Source: Chloroflexota bacterium
GTDB lineage: Bacteria > Chloroflexota > Limnocylindria > Limnocylindrales > CSP1-4
Assembly: GCA_017853275.1 (NCBI GenBank)
Contig: JAFMJV010000005.1
Location: 1 to 64,000 of the forward strand
DNA length: 64,000 nucleotides
Reading direction: 5' to 3'
Positions 49,756 to 59,524 of this stretch are shown here, in pieces. Made by a program: the position numbers and the translations under genes. Below the pieces are notes generated by a model. That model made no database searches. It worked only from the letters and a program-made list of their open reading frames with translations, and was not told the origin of the DNA. How positions within the stretch are numbered: position 1 is the stretch's first letter; each line of letters starts with the position of its first letter.

Positions 49756-50414
49756 GCCCCCGGCCCCGCGGCGGCGATCGCGGCGATCACCGCGGCCGCG
49801 CGCTCCCGGACCCCCGCCGGGTCGCCGTCCCCGATCAGCCGCCCGCCGAGCCCGACCGCGACCGCACCCGCCGCGAGGAAGGCGGCCACGTTCTCCGCGC
49901 TCACGCCGCCGGTGGGGATGATCGGGATCTCCGGGAAGGGCCCGGCGAGCTCCCGCAGGTAGCCCGGTCCGCCGACGGTGGCCGGGAAGAGCTTCACCGC
50001 GGTCGCGCCGGCCTCCCACGCACGATGGACCTCGGTCGGCGTGAAGCCGCCGGGGAAGATCGGGATCCCCCGCCCGGCGGCCCAGCGGATGAGCGCCTCG
50101 TCCGTATGCGGCGCCACGAGGAAGGTGGCGCCCGCGTCGATCGCGCGGCGCGCGGCGGGGATGGAGCGGACGGTCCCGGCGCCCACGAGCATCCGGTCCC
50201 CGTGACGGCGGGCGGCGATCCCGATCGCCAGGAGGGCATCCGCCTCCGGCTCGTTGAGGGTGATCTCGAAGGCGCGGACCCCGGCGTCCGCGAGCGCGCC
50301 GGCGACCGCGTCCGTGCGGTCGGACGCCAGCCGGCGACCGATCGCGACGAGCCGGCCCTCCCGGACGGGGGCGGGGATCGGGGCGCGAGCGGGGGTCGGG
50401 GAGAGGCTGGACAT
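49752..50414 (-). CDS. eda: 2-dehydro-3-deoxyphosphogluconate aldolase
   Basis: EITLNEPEA, VGAGTVRS, KLFPATVGGPGYL, IPTGGVS. Confidence 0.92.
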   Translation of the reverse strand: MSSLSPTPARAPIPAPVREGRLVAIGRRLASDRTDAVAGALADAGVRAFEITLNEPEADALLAIGIAARRHGDRMLVGAGTVRSIPAARRAIDAGATFLVAPHTDEALIRWAAGRGIPIFPGGFTPTEVHRAWEAGATAVKLFPATVGGPGYLRELAGPFPEIPIIPTGGVSAENVAAFLAAGAVAVGLGGRLIGDGDPAGVRERAAAVIAAIAAAGPGA

Positions 50415-50511
50415 CTTCGGGGAGGGACCTCCGGAGGGTCGCCGACGTGGGCGTGGCGACGGCGAGGATACCGCGCGGCCGGGCGCTCGCGGTCACCGTA
50501 GACTGACGGCG

Positions 50512-51336
50512 ATGCAGATGAGCACAGGTGGCACGTCGGTCGGCCGGCTCACCGGCCGGACCGCGATCGTCACCGGGAGCACGGGGATCGCGGAGGCTGC
50601 CGCGCGGCGGTTCGCGGCGGAAGGGGCGCGCGTCTTCGTCATCTCCCGCACGGAGGCGGGCTGTCGCGCGCTCACCGACCGGATCGCCGCGGAGGGCGGT
50701 GACGCGGGCTGGGCCGTGGCGGACCTGGAGGACGAGGCCCAGGCGGACGCGGCCATCGCGGCTGCGGCCGCGCGCCTCGGACGGATCGACGCCTGCCTCG
50801 CCGTCGCGGGCGGGAGCGGCCGGCGTCACGGGGACGCGCTCGTCCACGAGATGACGATGGAGGGCTGGGAGCGGACGCTCGCGATGAATGCCCGGACCCA
50901 GGTGACGACGCTGCGGGCGGTGGTGCGCGCGATGCGCGCGCAGCCCGCGGATGCCGGCAGTGCGCGCGGCTCGATCGTGACGATGGCGAGCATCCTCGCG
51001 CTGCGCCCCGACCCGGCCCACTTCCCCACCCACGCCTATGCAGCCGCGAAGGGGGCGATCGTCTCGCTCACGACGGCGATGGCCGCAGCCTATGTCCGCG
51101 AGGGGATCCGGGTGAACGCCCTCGCGCCCGCGCTCACCGTGAGCCGGATGTCCGAGCGCGCCCGATCGGACCCCGCGACGCTCGCCTTCGCGGCGCGGCG
51201 TCAGCCGCTCGTGGACGGGTTCCTCGCCGCCGAGGACGTGGCGGACGCGGCGCTCTTCCTCGTCTCCCCGGAGAGCCGGGGGATCACCGGCCAGGTCCTC
51301 GTGGTGGACGGCGGCTGGTCGGTGACGGGGGAGTAG
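50512..51336 (+). CDS. SDR-family oxidoreductase
   Basis: GRTAIVTGSTGIAEAAARRF; YAAAKGAIVSL; C-terminal GQVLVVDGGWS. Confidence 0.9.
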   Translation: MQMSTGGTSVGRLTGRTAIVTGSTGIAEAAARRFAAEGARVFVISRTEAGCRALTDRIAAEGGDAGWAVADLEDEAQADAAIAAAAARLGRIDACLAVAGGSGRRHGDALVHEMTMEGWERTLAMNARTQVTTLRAVVRAMRAQPADAGSARGSIVTMASILALRPDPAHFPTHAYAAAKGAIVSLTTAMAAAYVREGIRVNALAPALTVSRMSERARSDPATLAFAARRQPLVDGFLAAEDVADAALFLVSPESRGITGQVLVVDGGWSVTGE

Positions 51337-51340
51337 CCGG

Positions 51341-52678
51341 ATGTCGTCGCTCACCTCCCTCCCGCTCCTGGCCTCGGCGGATGTCGTCGTGGTCGGCTCC
51401 GGATCCGCCGGGTCGAGCGCGGCGATCGCGGCCGCACGGACCGGCGCCGCGACCCTCCTCGTGGAGAAGCTCCCCTTCCTCGGCGGCAGCAGCACCGCCG
51501 TCCTCGACACCTTCTATGGCTTCCGCACCCCGGGCAGCCGCGCGCGGAAGGTGGTGGGCGGGGTCCCGGACGACGTGGTCGCCGCGCTCCGCCGGATGGG
51601 TCCGGTGGTGGAGCGACCGAACACCTACGGCGCCGGGCTCGGGATCACCTACATGCCCGAGCACCTCAAGGTCGCCTGGGAGACGCTCGCCCTTGATGCA
51701 GGCGTACGCGTCCTCCTCCACAGCTTCCTCCAGGCGGTGGAGGTCCGGGACGGGCGGGCGACCGGGCTCGTCGTGGCCACGAAGGCGGGCCTCGCGCGCA
51801 TCGAGGGGCGGGTCTTCATCGATGCCTCCGGCGACGCCGACCTTTGTCACCACGCGGGCTTCGGCTACGAGACCGCGGGCGAGCTCGACCCGGCGCAGAC
51901 GCTGACCACGACCTTCAAGGTCGTGAACGTGGAGATGACGCGCCGGCGGACGATCACGACCGCGCGGCTCCACGAGCTGATGGGCGAGGCGGCCGATTCG
52001 GGCGCGTACGACCTGCCGCGCCGCGAGGGCTCGGACCACATCACGACCGTCGAGGGGATGACCGCGACGGTGATGACGCGGCTCGAGTCGGTCCGCCGGG
52101 TGGACGGCCGGATCGTGAACCCCACGGACCCCTGGCTTCTGAGCGAGCTGGAGATGGCGGGTCGGCGCCAGGCGCTGGAGTACGTCCGCTTCCTCGTGGA
52201 CCGGGTCCCGGGCTACGAGCACGCCGCGCTCGCCGGCCTCTCCGTCCAGGTGGGAGTGCGCGAGACACGCCGGGTCCACGGGGATGCGCGGCTCACCCGC
52301 GACGATGTGCTCGGGGCGCGCCGCTTCCCGGACGAGATCGGCCTGTGCGGCGCGCCGATCGAGGACCACCGCGGCGGTCCGGATACCCGCTGGGCCTACC
52401 TGCCGGACGGCGAGGTCGTGGGGATCCCGTGGCGCACCCTCCTCGTGCGGGACGCAGCGAACGTCCTCGTGGCCGGCCGCTGCTTCTCGGCGACGCACGA
52501 CGCCCACGCCTCGGTCCGCTCGATGGGCCAGTGCATGGCGATGGGCCAGGCCGCGGGCACGGGCGCGGCGCTCGCGGTCGCCGCAGGCCGGGACCCGCGC
52601 GACCTCGACCCGGATCGGCTCCGTGCGCGCCTGCACGCGGATGGCGCGCTCCTCGAGCCCGAGGACGACCGATCGTGA
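51341..52678 (+). CDS. FAD-dependent oxidoreductase (FAD_oxidored type)
   Basis: ADVVVVGSGSAGSSAAIAAARTGA; VLVAGRCFSATHDAHASVRSMGQCMAMGQAAG. Confidence 0.88.
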   Translation: MSSLTSLPLLASADVVVVGSGSAGSSAAIAAARTGAATLLVEKLPFLGGSSTAVLDTFYGFRTPGSRARKVVGGVPDDVVAALRRMGPVVERPNTYGAGLGITYMPEHLKVAWETLALDAGVRVLLHSFLQAVEVRDGRATGLVVATKAGLARIEGRVFIDASGDADLCHHAGFGYETAGELDPAQTLTTTFKVVNVEMTRRRTITTARLHELMGEAADSGAYDLPRREGSDHITTVEGMTATVMTRLESVRRVDGRIVNPTDPWLLSELEMAGRRQALEYVRFLVDRVPGYEHAALAGLSVQVGVRETRRVHGDARLTRDDVLGARRFPDEIGLCGAPIEDHRGGPDTRWAYLPDGEVVGIPWRTLLVRDAANVLVAGRCFSATHDAHASVRSMGQCMAMGQAAGTGAALAVAAGRDPRDLDPDRLRARLHADGALLEPEDDRS

Positions 52679-53646
52679 CGGGGGCCGCGTTCGTCCGGAC
52701 CCTCCTCGGCGACATCGATCCCGCGGATCTCGGCGTCACGTACGCCCACGAGCACCTCATCATCCAGGCCTCCTGGACCACGCTCCACCACCCGGACCAC
52801 CTCCTTGATTCGGTCGAGGACGCGGTCGCGGAGCTCGCGCCGGCCCAGGCGCTCGGGCTGCGCGCGGTCGTGGACGGGATGCCCGCGGATACCGGCCGGG
52901 ATGTCCTCGCGCTCGCGGAGATCGCGCGCCGGACGGGCCTCCATCTCATCGCGCCGACCGGCTTCCACCACGAGCGCCACTACCCTCCGCGCCACTGGAC
53001 GGGCCGGATCGGCACGGATGAGCTGGCGGGGGTCCTGATCGGGGAGATCGAGGTGGGGATCGATGCCCTCGACCTCTCCGCGCCGGTCGTCCGGCGGACA
53101 CCGCACCGGGCAGGGCTGATCAAGGTCGCCGGATCGCTCGGCGGACCCTCCCCCCGGGATACGCCGATCTTCATCGCGGTGGCGACCGCCCAGGCACGGA
53201 CGGGCTGCCCGATCCTCACCCACTGCGAGCAGGGGACGGGCGGGCTGGAGCAGGTCGCGCTCCTCGAGCGCCACGGCGGGAACGCGGCCGGGATCGCCCT
53301 CTCCCACGTGGACAAGGTCGTGGACCGTGGCTACCACCGGGAGCTCCTCGCGACCGGGGCGACACTGGAATACGACCAGTCCTTCCGCTGGGGCACCGCC
53401 GAGAACGGGACGCTCCGGCTGCTCGCCTGGGCCGCGGAGGACGGCGCGCTGGATCGGATCGTCCTCGGGATGGATGCCGCGCGACGCGGCTACTGGCGCG
53501 TCCACGGTGGAACGCCGGGGATGGAGTGGCTCCTCGGCCCCTTCGCTGCGCGGATGCGGGAGATCGGGCTGGATGAGACCGCGATCGCCCGGCTCTTCGT
53601 GGCGAACCCCGCCCGCGTCTACGCCTTCCGGCCGCCCGCGGCCTGA
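52675..53646 (+). CDS. Phosphotriesterase-family hydrolase/lactonase
   Basis: TYAHEHLIIQ, GLIKVAGS, LTHCEQGTGG, LSHVDK; GTGA overlap. Confidence 0.88.
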   Translation: MTGAAFVRTLLGDIDPADLGVTYAHEHLIIQASWTTLHHPDHLLDSVEDAVAELAPAQALGLRAVVDGMPADTGRDVLALAEIARRTGLHLIAPTGFHHERHYPPRHWTGRIGTDELAGVLIGEIEVGIDALDLSAPVVRRTPHRAGLIKVAGSLGGPSPRDTPIFIAVATAQARTGCPILTHCEQGTGGLEQVALLERHGGNAAGIALSHVDKVVDRGYHRELLATGATLEYDQSFRWGTAENGTLRLLAWAAEDGALDRIVLGMDAARRGYWRVHGGTPGMEWLLGPFAARMREIGLDETAIARLFVANPARVYAFRPPAA

Positions 53647-53659
53647 CCCACCGTCCGCC

Positions 53660-54499
53660 TCAACCGGGCGCGGAGAGGACGATCTCCACGATCTCCGGCC
53701 AGAGCTTCCCCGTGATCAGCCAGCCGGGGCCGTCCGGGACCCGGGTGATCCCATTGAGGACCGCCGCCGGGTCGGCGCGGGTGGGATGCGGCTCCAGGAG
53801 CCCCGCGAGGTCGAGGATCCCGGTGACGATCCCGCTCGCGGGATCGATGCGCACGATCTCGTCGGTCATCCAGATGTTCGCCCAGATCGCCCCGTCCGCG
53901 CACTCCAGCTCGTTCAGCCGCGCCACGGGGAGCCCGTCGCGGGTGACCGTGACCTCACCGGTGGGGAGGAAGGTGGCCGGGTCACGGAAGGTGAGGCGGG
54001 GCGATCCATCGCTCATCACGAGCCGGGTCCCATCCGAGCAGAGGCCCCAGCCCTCGCCCGCGTAGCTCCACGAGCCGATGACGGTGAGGGTGTCGGGGTC
54101 GTAGCGCCAGGCGATCCCCTCCTGCCACGTGAGCTGGACGAGCTCGCCTGCCGCGCCGATCGCGAGGCCTTCCCCGAAGGCCCCGTCCGGGGTCGGGATG
54201 GAGCGCAGGACGCTCCCCGTGGCCGGATCGAGCTCCCGGACCGTGGAGAGCCCCCAGAGCCCGGTGCTCTCCCAGAGCCGGCCGGATCCGTCGAAGAGGA
54301 GCCCCTGGGTGAAGGCCTCCGTGTCGTGGGGGATCCGGCGCACGACCTCCCAGGTGAGCCGCTCCGGGACGACCGGCGGAGGCATCGATGGAGCGGGCGT
54401 CGTGCCGGCGGCCGGCACGCCGAGCAGGAAGAGGAGGGAGAGGCCGAGGAGCGCGGAGGCACGCGGGGCGCGGCCGCGCGGGCTCCTCCGCTCAGCCAC
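53660..54499 (-). CDS. Glutaminyl-peptide cyclotransferase (glutamine cyclotransferase)
   Basis: DTEAFTQGLLFDGSGRLWESTGLWG; LNELECADGAIWANIW; signal peptide. Confidence 0.88.
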   Translation of the reverse strand: MAERRSPRGRAPRASALLGLSLLFLLGVPAAGTTPAPSMPPPVVPERLTWEVVRRIPHDTEAFTQGLLFDGSGRLWESTGLWGLSTVRELDPATGSVLRSIPTPDGAFGEGLAIGAAGELVQLTWQEGIAWRYDPDTLTVIGSWSYAGEGWGLCSDGTRLVMSDGSPRLTFRDPATFLPTGEVTVTRDGLPVARLNELECADGAIWANIWMTDEIVRIDPASGIVTGILDLAGLLEPHPTRADPAAVLNGITRVPDGPGWLITGKLWPEIVEIVLSAPG

Positions 54500-55352
54500 C
54501 GCGGGCGGGCGGCTCCGGATCGGCAAGCTCCTCTTCCAGCTTCCGCCCCAGCTCCTCGGTCCGGCGCCACGCGGCCCAGACGGCATCGGAGAGGACGGTC
54601 CGGAGACGGCCGGCCTCCAGCTCGCGGAGCGCGGCGGCGGTCGTGCCGCCGGGCGAGGTGACCATGTCGCGGAGCTGGGCAGGATGGCTTCCCGTGGACT
54701 TGGCGAAGAGGGCGCTCCCCTCGAGCGTCTCCACGACGAGCTGGTGCGCCACGTGGCGCGAGAAGCCGAGGTGGACGGCGGCGTCGATCATCGCCTCCAT
54801 GACGAGGAAGAGGTAGGCCGGCCCGCTCCCGCTCACCGCGGTGGACATGGCGACGAGCTTCTCGTCCTGGACCTCGACCTGCTCGCCGAGCGCACCGAGG
54901 AGGAGCCCCGCCGTCTCGCGCTGCGCCGCGCTCACCTCCGGCGTGGCATACCAGACGGTGATCCCGCGCCGGATCTGGGCCGGGGTGTTGGGCATCGCCC
55001 GGACGATCGCGCGGTGCCCGAGCGCCGCGCCGAGGGCGCGCGTGGTGGGGCCGGCGAGGATGCTGATGACGAGCTGATCCGGGCGCAGGACGGGGCGCAG
55101 ATCGCGGCCCACCTCCGCGAGGCTCTGGGGCTTGATCGCGAGGACCACGACCTGCGCGGCGGCCGCGGCCTCGGCGTTGCTCGCGGTGGTCCGGATCCCG
55201 AGATCGGCCTCGAGGTGCGCACGGCGGTCGGCGCGCGGCTCGGAGGCGATCACCTGGTCCGGGCGGAGCCGCCCGCCCGCGAAGAGACCGGCGAGCATCG
55301 AGCCCGCCATCACCCCGGTACCGATCGTCGCGATCGTCATCTCCTGCGCCAT
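54492..55352 (-). CDS. proC: Pyrroline-5-carboxylate reductase
   Basis: IATIGTGVMAGSML, RAMPNTPAQI, VSGSGPAYLF, VTSPGGTTAAAL. Confidence 0.96.
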   Translation of the reverse strand: MAQEMTIATIGTGVMAGSMLAGLFAGGRLRPDQVIASEPRADRRAHLEADLGIRTTASNAEAAAAAQVVVLAIKPQSLAEVGRDLRPVLRPDQLVISILAGPTTRALGAALGHRAIVRAMPNTPAQIRRGITVWYATPEVSAAQRETAGLLLGALGEQVEVQDEKLVAMSTAVSGSGPAYLFLVMEAMIDAAVHLGFSRHVAHQLVVETLEGSALFAKSTGSHPAQLRDMVTSPGGTTAAALRELEAGRLRTVLSDAVWAAWRRTEELGRKLEEELADPEPPARGG

Positions 55353-55390
55353 GGGCGGGAGTATAGGGGCCGCCGGAGCGCCTTCCCCGC

Positions 55391-55807
55391 TCAGGGCTCC
55401 AGCCCCGGGACCGGGATCGCCTCGTCCGGGCCGGGCCAGGGGGGCATCGTGATCGCGACGATCTCCAGGCCGGCGTTCGGCGCGGCGCGGAAGCGGAAGG
55501 CCGTCCCGTGGGGGATCGTGAGGCAGAGGCCGGGGACGAGCGCCGTCCGCTCCGTGCGCCCCGCCTGGCGCCGGACGATCTCGCCCCGGCCCGCCGTGAC
55601 AAGCCAGATCTCCTCCACGCTCCGGTGGATGACGGGATCGGTCACCTGGCCGGGGGTGAGCGTGAAGCGGGCCATCGATCCGCCGCGGGTCGCGAGGAGG
55701 ACCTCCACGGCGGCGCCGTCCGGGGCCGTGGCACGGAAGCCCGCGCCCGGGGCAAGGGTGGCGAACGGGTCGCCGGGCGGGGCCGCGCCCGCGGGGTCGG
55801 CGCTCAC
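55391..55807 (-). CDS. Cupin-domain protein
   Basis: HRSVEEIWLVTAGRGEI...VPGLCLTIPHGTAFRFRA. Confidence 0.82.
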   Translation of the reverse strand: MSADPAGAAPPGDPFATLAPGAGFRATAPDGAAVEVLLATRGGSMARFTLTPGQVTDPVIHRSVEEIWLVTAGRGEIVRRQAGRTERTALVPGLCLTIPHGTAFRFRAAPNAGLEIVAITMPPWPGPDEAIPVPGLEP

Positions 55808-56736
55808 CGGCGCGGTGCGAGCGCGCGGAGGACGGGGAGCGCCTCCGTCGTCCCGTCCGCCGCGACCGGGATGACCGCCACATGGTCCGCTCCCGCGGCG
55901 TGGTGCGCGGCGATCCGTGCCCGGAGAGCGGCCGCATCCCCCCACGCGACCATCGCATCCACGAGCCGGTCCGATCCGGGGAGCGCCCAGTCCTCGGGTG
56001 CGAAGCCCTGGGCCGCCCAGCTCACCTGGTAGTTCGCCGTCCGCAGGTAGGGGGCGAGATAGGCACGCGCCGCGGACCGCGCCCGCTCCGGGTCCGTCTC
56101 CAGGACGCACGCCTGGGTCACGGCGAGGAGGGGCCGGCGTCCGGCGGGGGCCGCCGCATCCAGGACGCCGCGCATCCAGGCGATCCGCTCCGGCGTGACG
56201 AGGTAGGGGAACGCGCCGTCCGCATCCGTGGCGGCGAGGCCGAGCATCCGCTCCCGGAGCGCCGCCACGAGGACCGGCGGCTCGGCCGGGGGGCCGCCTT
56301 CCGTCCCTGCGCCGGCCGGAAGCGGCCCGCGGTAGGGGAGCCGGTGAAGGTCCGCGAGGTAGGCCTGCATCCGGCTGAGCGGGCGCTCGTAGACGTGGCC
56401 GCGGAGCTTCTCCACGAGGTGCGCATGGGAGACGCCGAGCCCGAGGACGAAGCGGCCGCCGGTCAGCTCGTGGAGCGTCTGGGCGCCGAGCTTCGCGGCC
56501 ATCGCGTCCCGGCCGAAGATCGAGACGATCGAGGTCCCGAGCCAGATCCCATCCGCGGCCTGCGCGACCGCCGCGAGGAGCGCGGTGGGCTCACGACCGA
56601 CCGTCTCGGGTGCCCAGAAGGCACCGAACCCGAGCGCGGCGACCTCCGCGATGTACGCCCGCGCATCCGCGGCCGCCAGCGTATCCAGGTGGCCCCAGGC
56701 CCCGATCGGACCGATCCCCGTGCGCAGGTCGCTCAT
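55804..56736 (-). CDS. LLM-class flavin-dependent oxidoreductase
   Basis: IWLGTSIVSIFGRDAMAAKLGAQTLHELTGGRFVLGLGVSH. Confidence 0.92.
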   Translation of the reverse strand: MSDLRTGIGPIGAWGHLDTLAAADARAYIAEVAALGFGAFWAPETVGREPTALLAAVAQAADGIWLGTSIVSIFGRDAMAAKLGAQTLHELTGGRFVLGLGVSHAHLVEKLRGHVYERPLSRMQAYLADLHRLPYRGPLPAGAGTEGGPPAEPPVLVAALRERMLGLAATDADGAFPYLVTPERIAWMRGVLDAAAPAGRRPLLAVTQACVLETDPERARSAARAYLAPYLRTANYQVSWAAQGFAPEDWALPGSDRLVDAMVAWGDAAALRARIAAHHAAGADHVAVIPVAADGTTEALPVLRALAPRR

Positions 56737-57647
56737 CGGCCGAGTGTAGCCGCCGTCTCGGCGGCCGGACCCGGGGGCCGCTCGGCGGCGGCAAGGAGGA
56801 AGAAGCGACCGGTCGTCTCCGTCACGATCCCCGTGAAGCCCGCCTCCGTGAGCGCGGCGGCGAGCGCATCCGCCCCGCGCACGAGGAACGGGATCCGGAC
56901 CTCGCGACCGTCCGGGAGGCGGCGCACGGCGACGCCGTCCACGGGGAGCGGATCGCCCACGGCATCCGTCTCCGGGTCACCGAGCGGCTCGATGAGGAGG
57001 AGGCGCCCGCCGGGCCGGAGCGCGTCCCGGAGGAAGGCAAGGCGCTCCCCGAGCCGGGCGGCGGGGACGTGCCGGAGGCGGAAGGCGAGGAGGATCGTCC
57101 CGGCGGGAGCATCCGGCGGCGTCCACGGGGTGCGCCGGTGGAGGTGGGCGCGCAGCCCGTGCGCGACGAGCCGGCTCCGGGCGGCGTCGAGCGCGGCCTC
57201 GGATGCGTCGTGGATCGAGAGCTCGCCGCGACCGGCGAGGAGCGGCGACCAGAAGCCGGGGCCGGCGGCCGGCTCCACGATCGGGGAGGGCGTGGCCTGG
57301 CGGTCGAGCCAGCCGGTCGCCGCGTCCAGCTCCATCTGCCAGGCGAGATCGCGGACGGGACCGCGGGAGTGGCGGCCGCGCCGGAGGTAGCGGTCCTCCT
57401 CCTCCGCGACGCTCGCCGCGAGCCACGCCGCGAGATCCGCCTCCGGATCGGGCTCCGCACGGGCAGCGGCGCCGGCGCGTCCGCGCTCCGCGATCCCGTT
57501 CCGGAGCCGGTGCGCAAGGAAGCGGTTCTCCTGCGCCCGGCCAAGGCAGGCGGGGCAGAGCTGCGACCAGCCCTCGAGATCGTCCGGTCCGCGCGTCTCC
57601 CAGGCGCTCCCGCACCAGAGGCAGTCGAAGCGCGCCCGGAAGGGCAT
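56733..57647 (-). CDS. SAM-dependent methyltransferase-like protein with N-terminal zinc ribbon
   Basis: CLWCG..CPACL ribbon; VEPAAGPGFWSPLLAG; RPGGRLLLIEPLG. Confidence 0.75.
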   Translation of the reverse strand: MPFRARFDCLWCGSAWETRGPDDLEGWSQLCPACLGRAQENRFLAHRLRNGIAERGRAGAAARAEPDPEADLAAWLAASVAEEEDRYLRRGRHSRGPVRDLAWQMELDAATGWLDRQATPSPIVEPAAGPGFWSPLLAGRGELSIHDASEAALDAARSRLVAHGLRAHLHRRTPWTPPDAPAGTILLAFRLRHVPAARLGERLAFLRDALRPGGRLLLIEPLGDPETDAVGDPLPVDGVAVRRLPDGREVRIPFLVRGADALAAALTEAGFTGIVTETTGRFFLLAAAERPPGPAAETAATLGR

Positions 57648-58528
57648 CAGCGCGGTCCGGGGGCCGGGGCCGGCAGGACGATCGCGCCGGTCTCGGGGAC
57701 GAGGTCGGCGAACCCGTCCGGGTCGAAGAGCCGGGCGAGGAGCGCGATCCCCTCCACGACCCGCGGTCCGGGCCGCGCGAAGAGACCGTCCCCGTCCACC
57801 GCGACGATCGCACGGTCGCGGGCGGCGCGGAGACCGCCGATCCAGCCCGGGACCGGAGCCGCCGCCCAGGCCTCCGCCGCGGCGCGGGCATCCATCCCGC
57901 AGGCCGCCACCACGATCAGCTCCGGGTCGATCTCGCGGACACGCTCCCAGTCGCTCGGTACCGCAGGCGCACCCTCCCGCCCGAGGAGCTCCCAGCCCCC
58001 GGCGCGGCGGACCATCTCCGGGATCCAGTGGCCGGAGGCGAAGGGCGGGTCGACCCACTCCAGGACGACGACCCGGCGGGGCGGGATCCCCGCGAGCCGG
58101 CGCTCCTGGACGCGCGCCTCGATCTCCCCGAGGCGCTCGCGGAGGATCTCCACGAGCCCCACCGCCTCGTCCTCCGCCTCCGCGTAGGCGCCCACCGTGG
58201 CGACCGCGTTGAGGATCCCCTCCACGCTATCCGGCTCGAGGCTCACGACCGTCGCACCGGGGATCCGCTCGCGCGCGATCGCGCGGACCTCATCGGCCCC
58301 CACGGCGCAGACGGTGCACAGCTCCTGGGTGAGGATGAGGTCCGGCGCGGCGGCCACGAGCGCCTCCACGTCCAGCCGGTCGCGCGGCTCCGTGGCGATC
58401 GTGAGGGCGGGGACGGCGGCGATCCCGGGCGGCGCGTCACAGCGGCAGCTCCGCCCCACGAGCTCGTCCGCGAGGCCGAGCGCGGCGACGATCTCCGTGG
58501 CGGCGGGGAGGAGGGAGACGATGCGCAT
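57647..58528 (-). CDS. Cobalamin-binding BtuF-like protein without signal peptide
   Basis: MRIVSLLPAATEIVAALGLADELVG; ELCTVCAV; WVDPPFASGHWIPEMV; alternative start 58537. Confidence 0.82.
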   Translation of the reverse strand: MRIVSLLPAATEIVAALGLADELVGRSCRCDAPPGIAAVPALTIATEPRDRLDVEALVAAAPDLILTQELCTVCAVGADEVRAIARERIPGATVVSLEPDSVEGILNAVATVGAYAEAEDEAVGLVEILRERLGEIEARVQERRLAGIPPRRVVVLEWVDPPFASGHWIPEMVRRAGGWELLGREGAPAVPSDWERVREIDPELIVVAACGMDARAAAEAWAAAPVPGWIGGLRAARDRAIVAVDGDGLFARPGPRVVEGIALLARLFDPDGFADLVPETGAIVLPAPAPGPR

Positions 58529-58594
58529 CGGCCTCATCGTCCCATCCCCGGCCGTGGCCTGCCGGGCGGCGCCCCGCTCGGCTAGGCTTCCGCC

Positions 58595-59524
58595 ATGGAG
58601 CCGGGTGCGATCGTCGCCGTGGACGCGGTCCGGAAGCGGCTCGGCGGGACCGAGGTCGTCGCCGGGCTCTCCTTCGACGTGGCCCCCGGCGAGATCCTCG
58701 GCTTCCTCGGCCCGAACGGCGCGGGGAAGACGACGACGATGCGCATGATCCTGGACATCGTCCGGCCGGATGCGGGGACGATCCGCGTCTTCGGCCAGGC
58801 ACCGGGGATCGCCCACCGCGCCCGGATCGGCTACCTCCCCGAAGAGCGCGGCCTCTACCGGGATGTCCCGGCGATCGAGACGCTCACCTATCTCGGGACG
58901 CTCCGCGGGCTCGCCTCCGGGGAGGCGCGCAGGCGGGGTCTCCGGCTGCTCGGCGAGATGGGGCTCGGTGATGCGGCACGGAAGAGCGGCGCGCAGCTCT
59001 CGCGGGGGATGCACCAGAAGGTCCAGCTGATCGCCGCGATCCTCCACGAGCCCGAGCTGCTCATCGTGGACGAGCCGTTCGGTGGCCTGGACCCGGTGAA
59101 CTCCGACCTCCTGAAGGCCGTCCTGCGCGACCTCCGGGCGCGCGGAACGGCGGTGATCATGAGCACGCACGACATGGCCGATGCGCAGGCGCTGTGCGAC
59201 CGGATCCTCCTCATCGACCGGGGCCGGCGCCTCCTCTACGGCCCGGTGGGGGCGATCCGTGACGCCTTCGCGGACGGGGCGGTCAGCGTGCGCGGCCGTG
59301 GGCTCCCGGGACCGGGCTCCCTGCCGCCCTCCGCCGCGGAGCGGAGCGAGCGCGACGGGACCGTCCGCTACCTCCTCCGGCCGGGGGCGCGGGCCGCGGA
59401 CCTCTTCCGCGAGCTCGCCACGAGCGGGGCGGAGGTGGAGCGCTTCCAGGAGGAGGCGCCGGAGCTCGGGGAGATCTTCGTCCGGGCGGTCGCGGGCGAC
59501 CCGCGCGCCGAGGCGGTCCGGTGA
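58595..59524 (+). CDS. ABC transporter ATP-binding protein (NatA-like)
   Basis: LGPNGAGKTTTMRM, LSRGMHQKVQL, LLIVDEPFGGLDPVN. Confidence 0.92.
   Translation: MEPGAIVAVDAVRKRLGGTEVVAGLSFDVAPGEILGFLGPNGAGKTTTMRMILDIVRPDAGTIRVFGQAPGIAHRARIGYLPEERGLYRDVPAIETLTYLGTLRGLASGEARRRGLRLLGEMGLGDAARKSGAQLSRGMHQKVQLIAAILHEPELLIVDEPFGGLDPVNSDLLKAVLRDLRARGTAVIMSTHDMADAQALCDRILLIDRGRRLLYGPVGAIRDAFADGAVSVRGRGLPGPGSLPPSAAERSERDGTVRYLLRPGARAADLFRELATSGAEVERFQEEAPELGEIFVRAVAGDPRAEAVR

Noticed and set aside
54492-55958. Longer ProC ORF starting at 55958
   Set aside because: ProC begins naturally at ATG 55352, 7 nt after TATACT; the upstream part overlaps the cupin gene in another frame.
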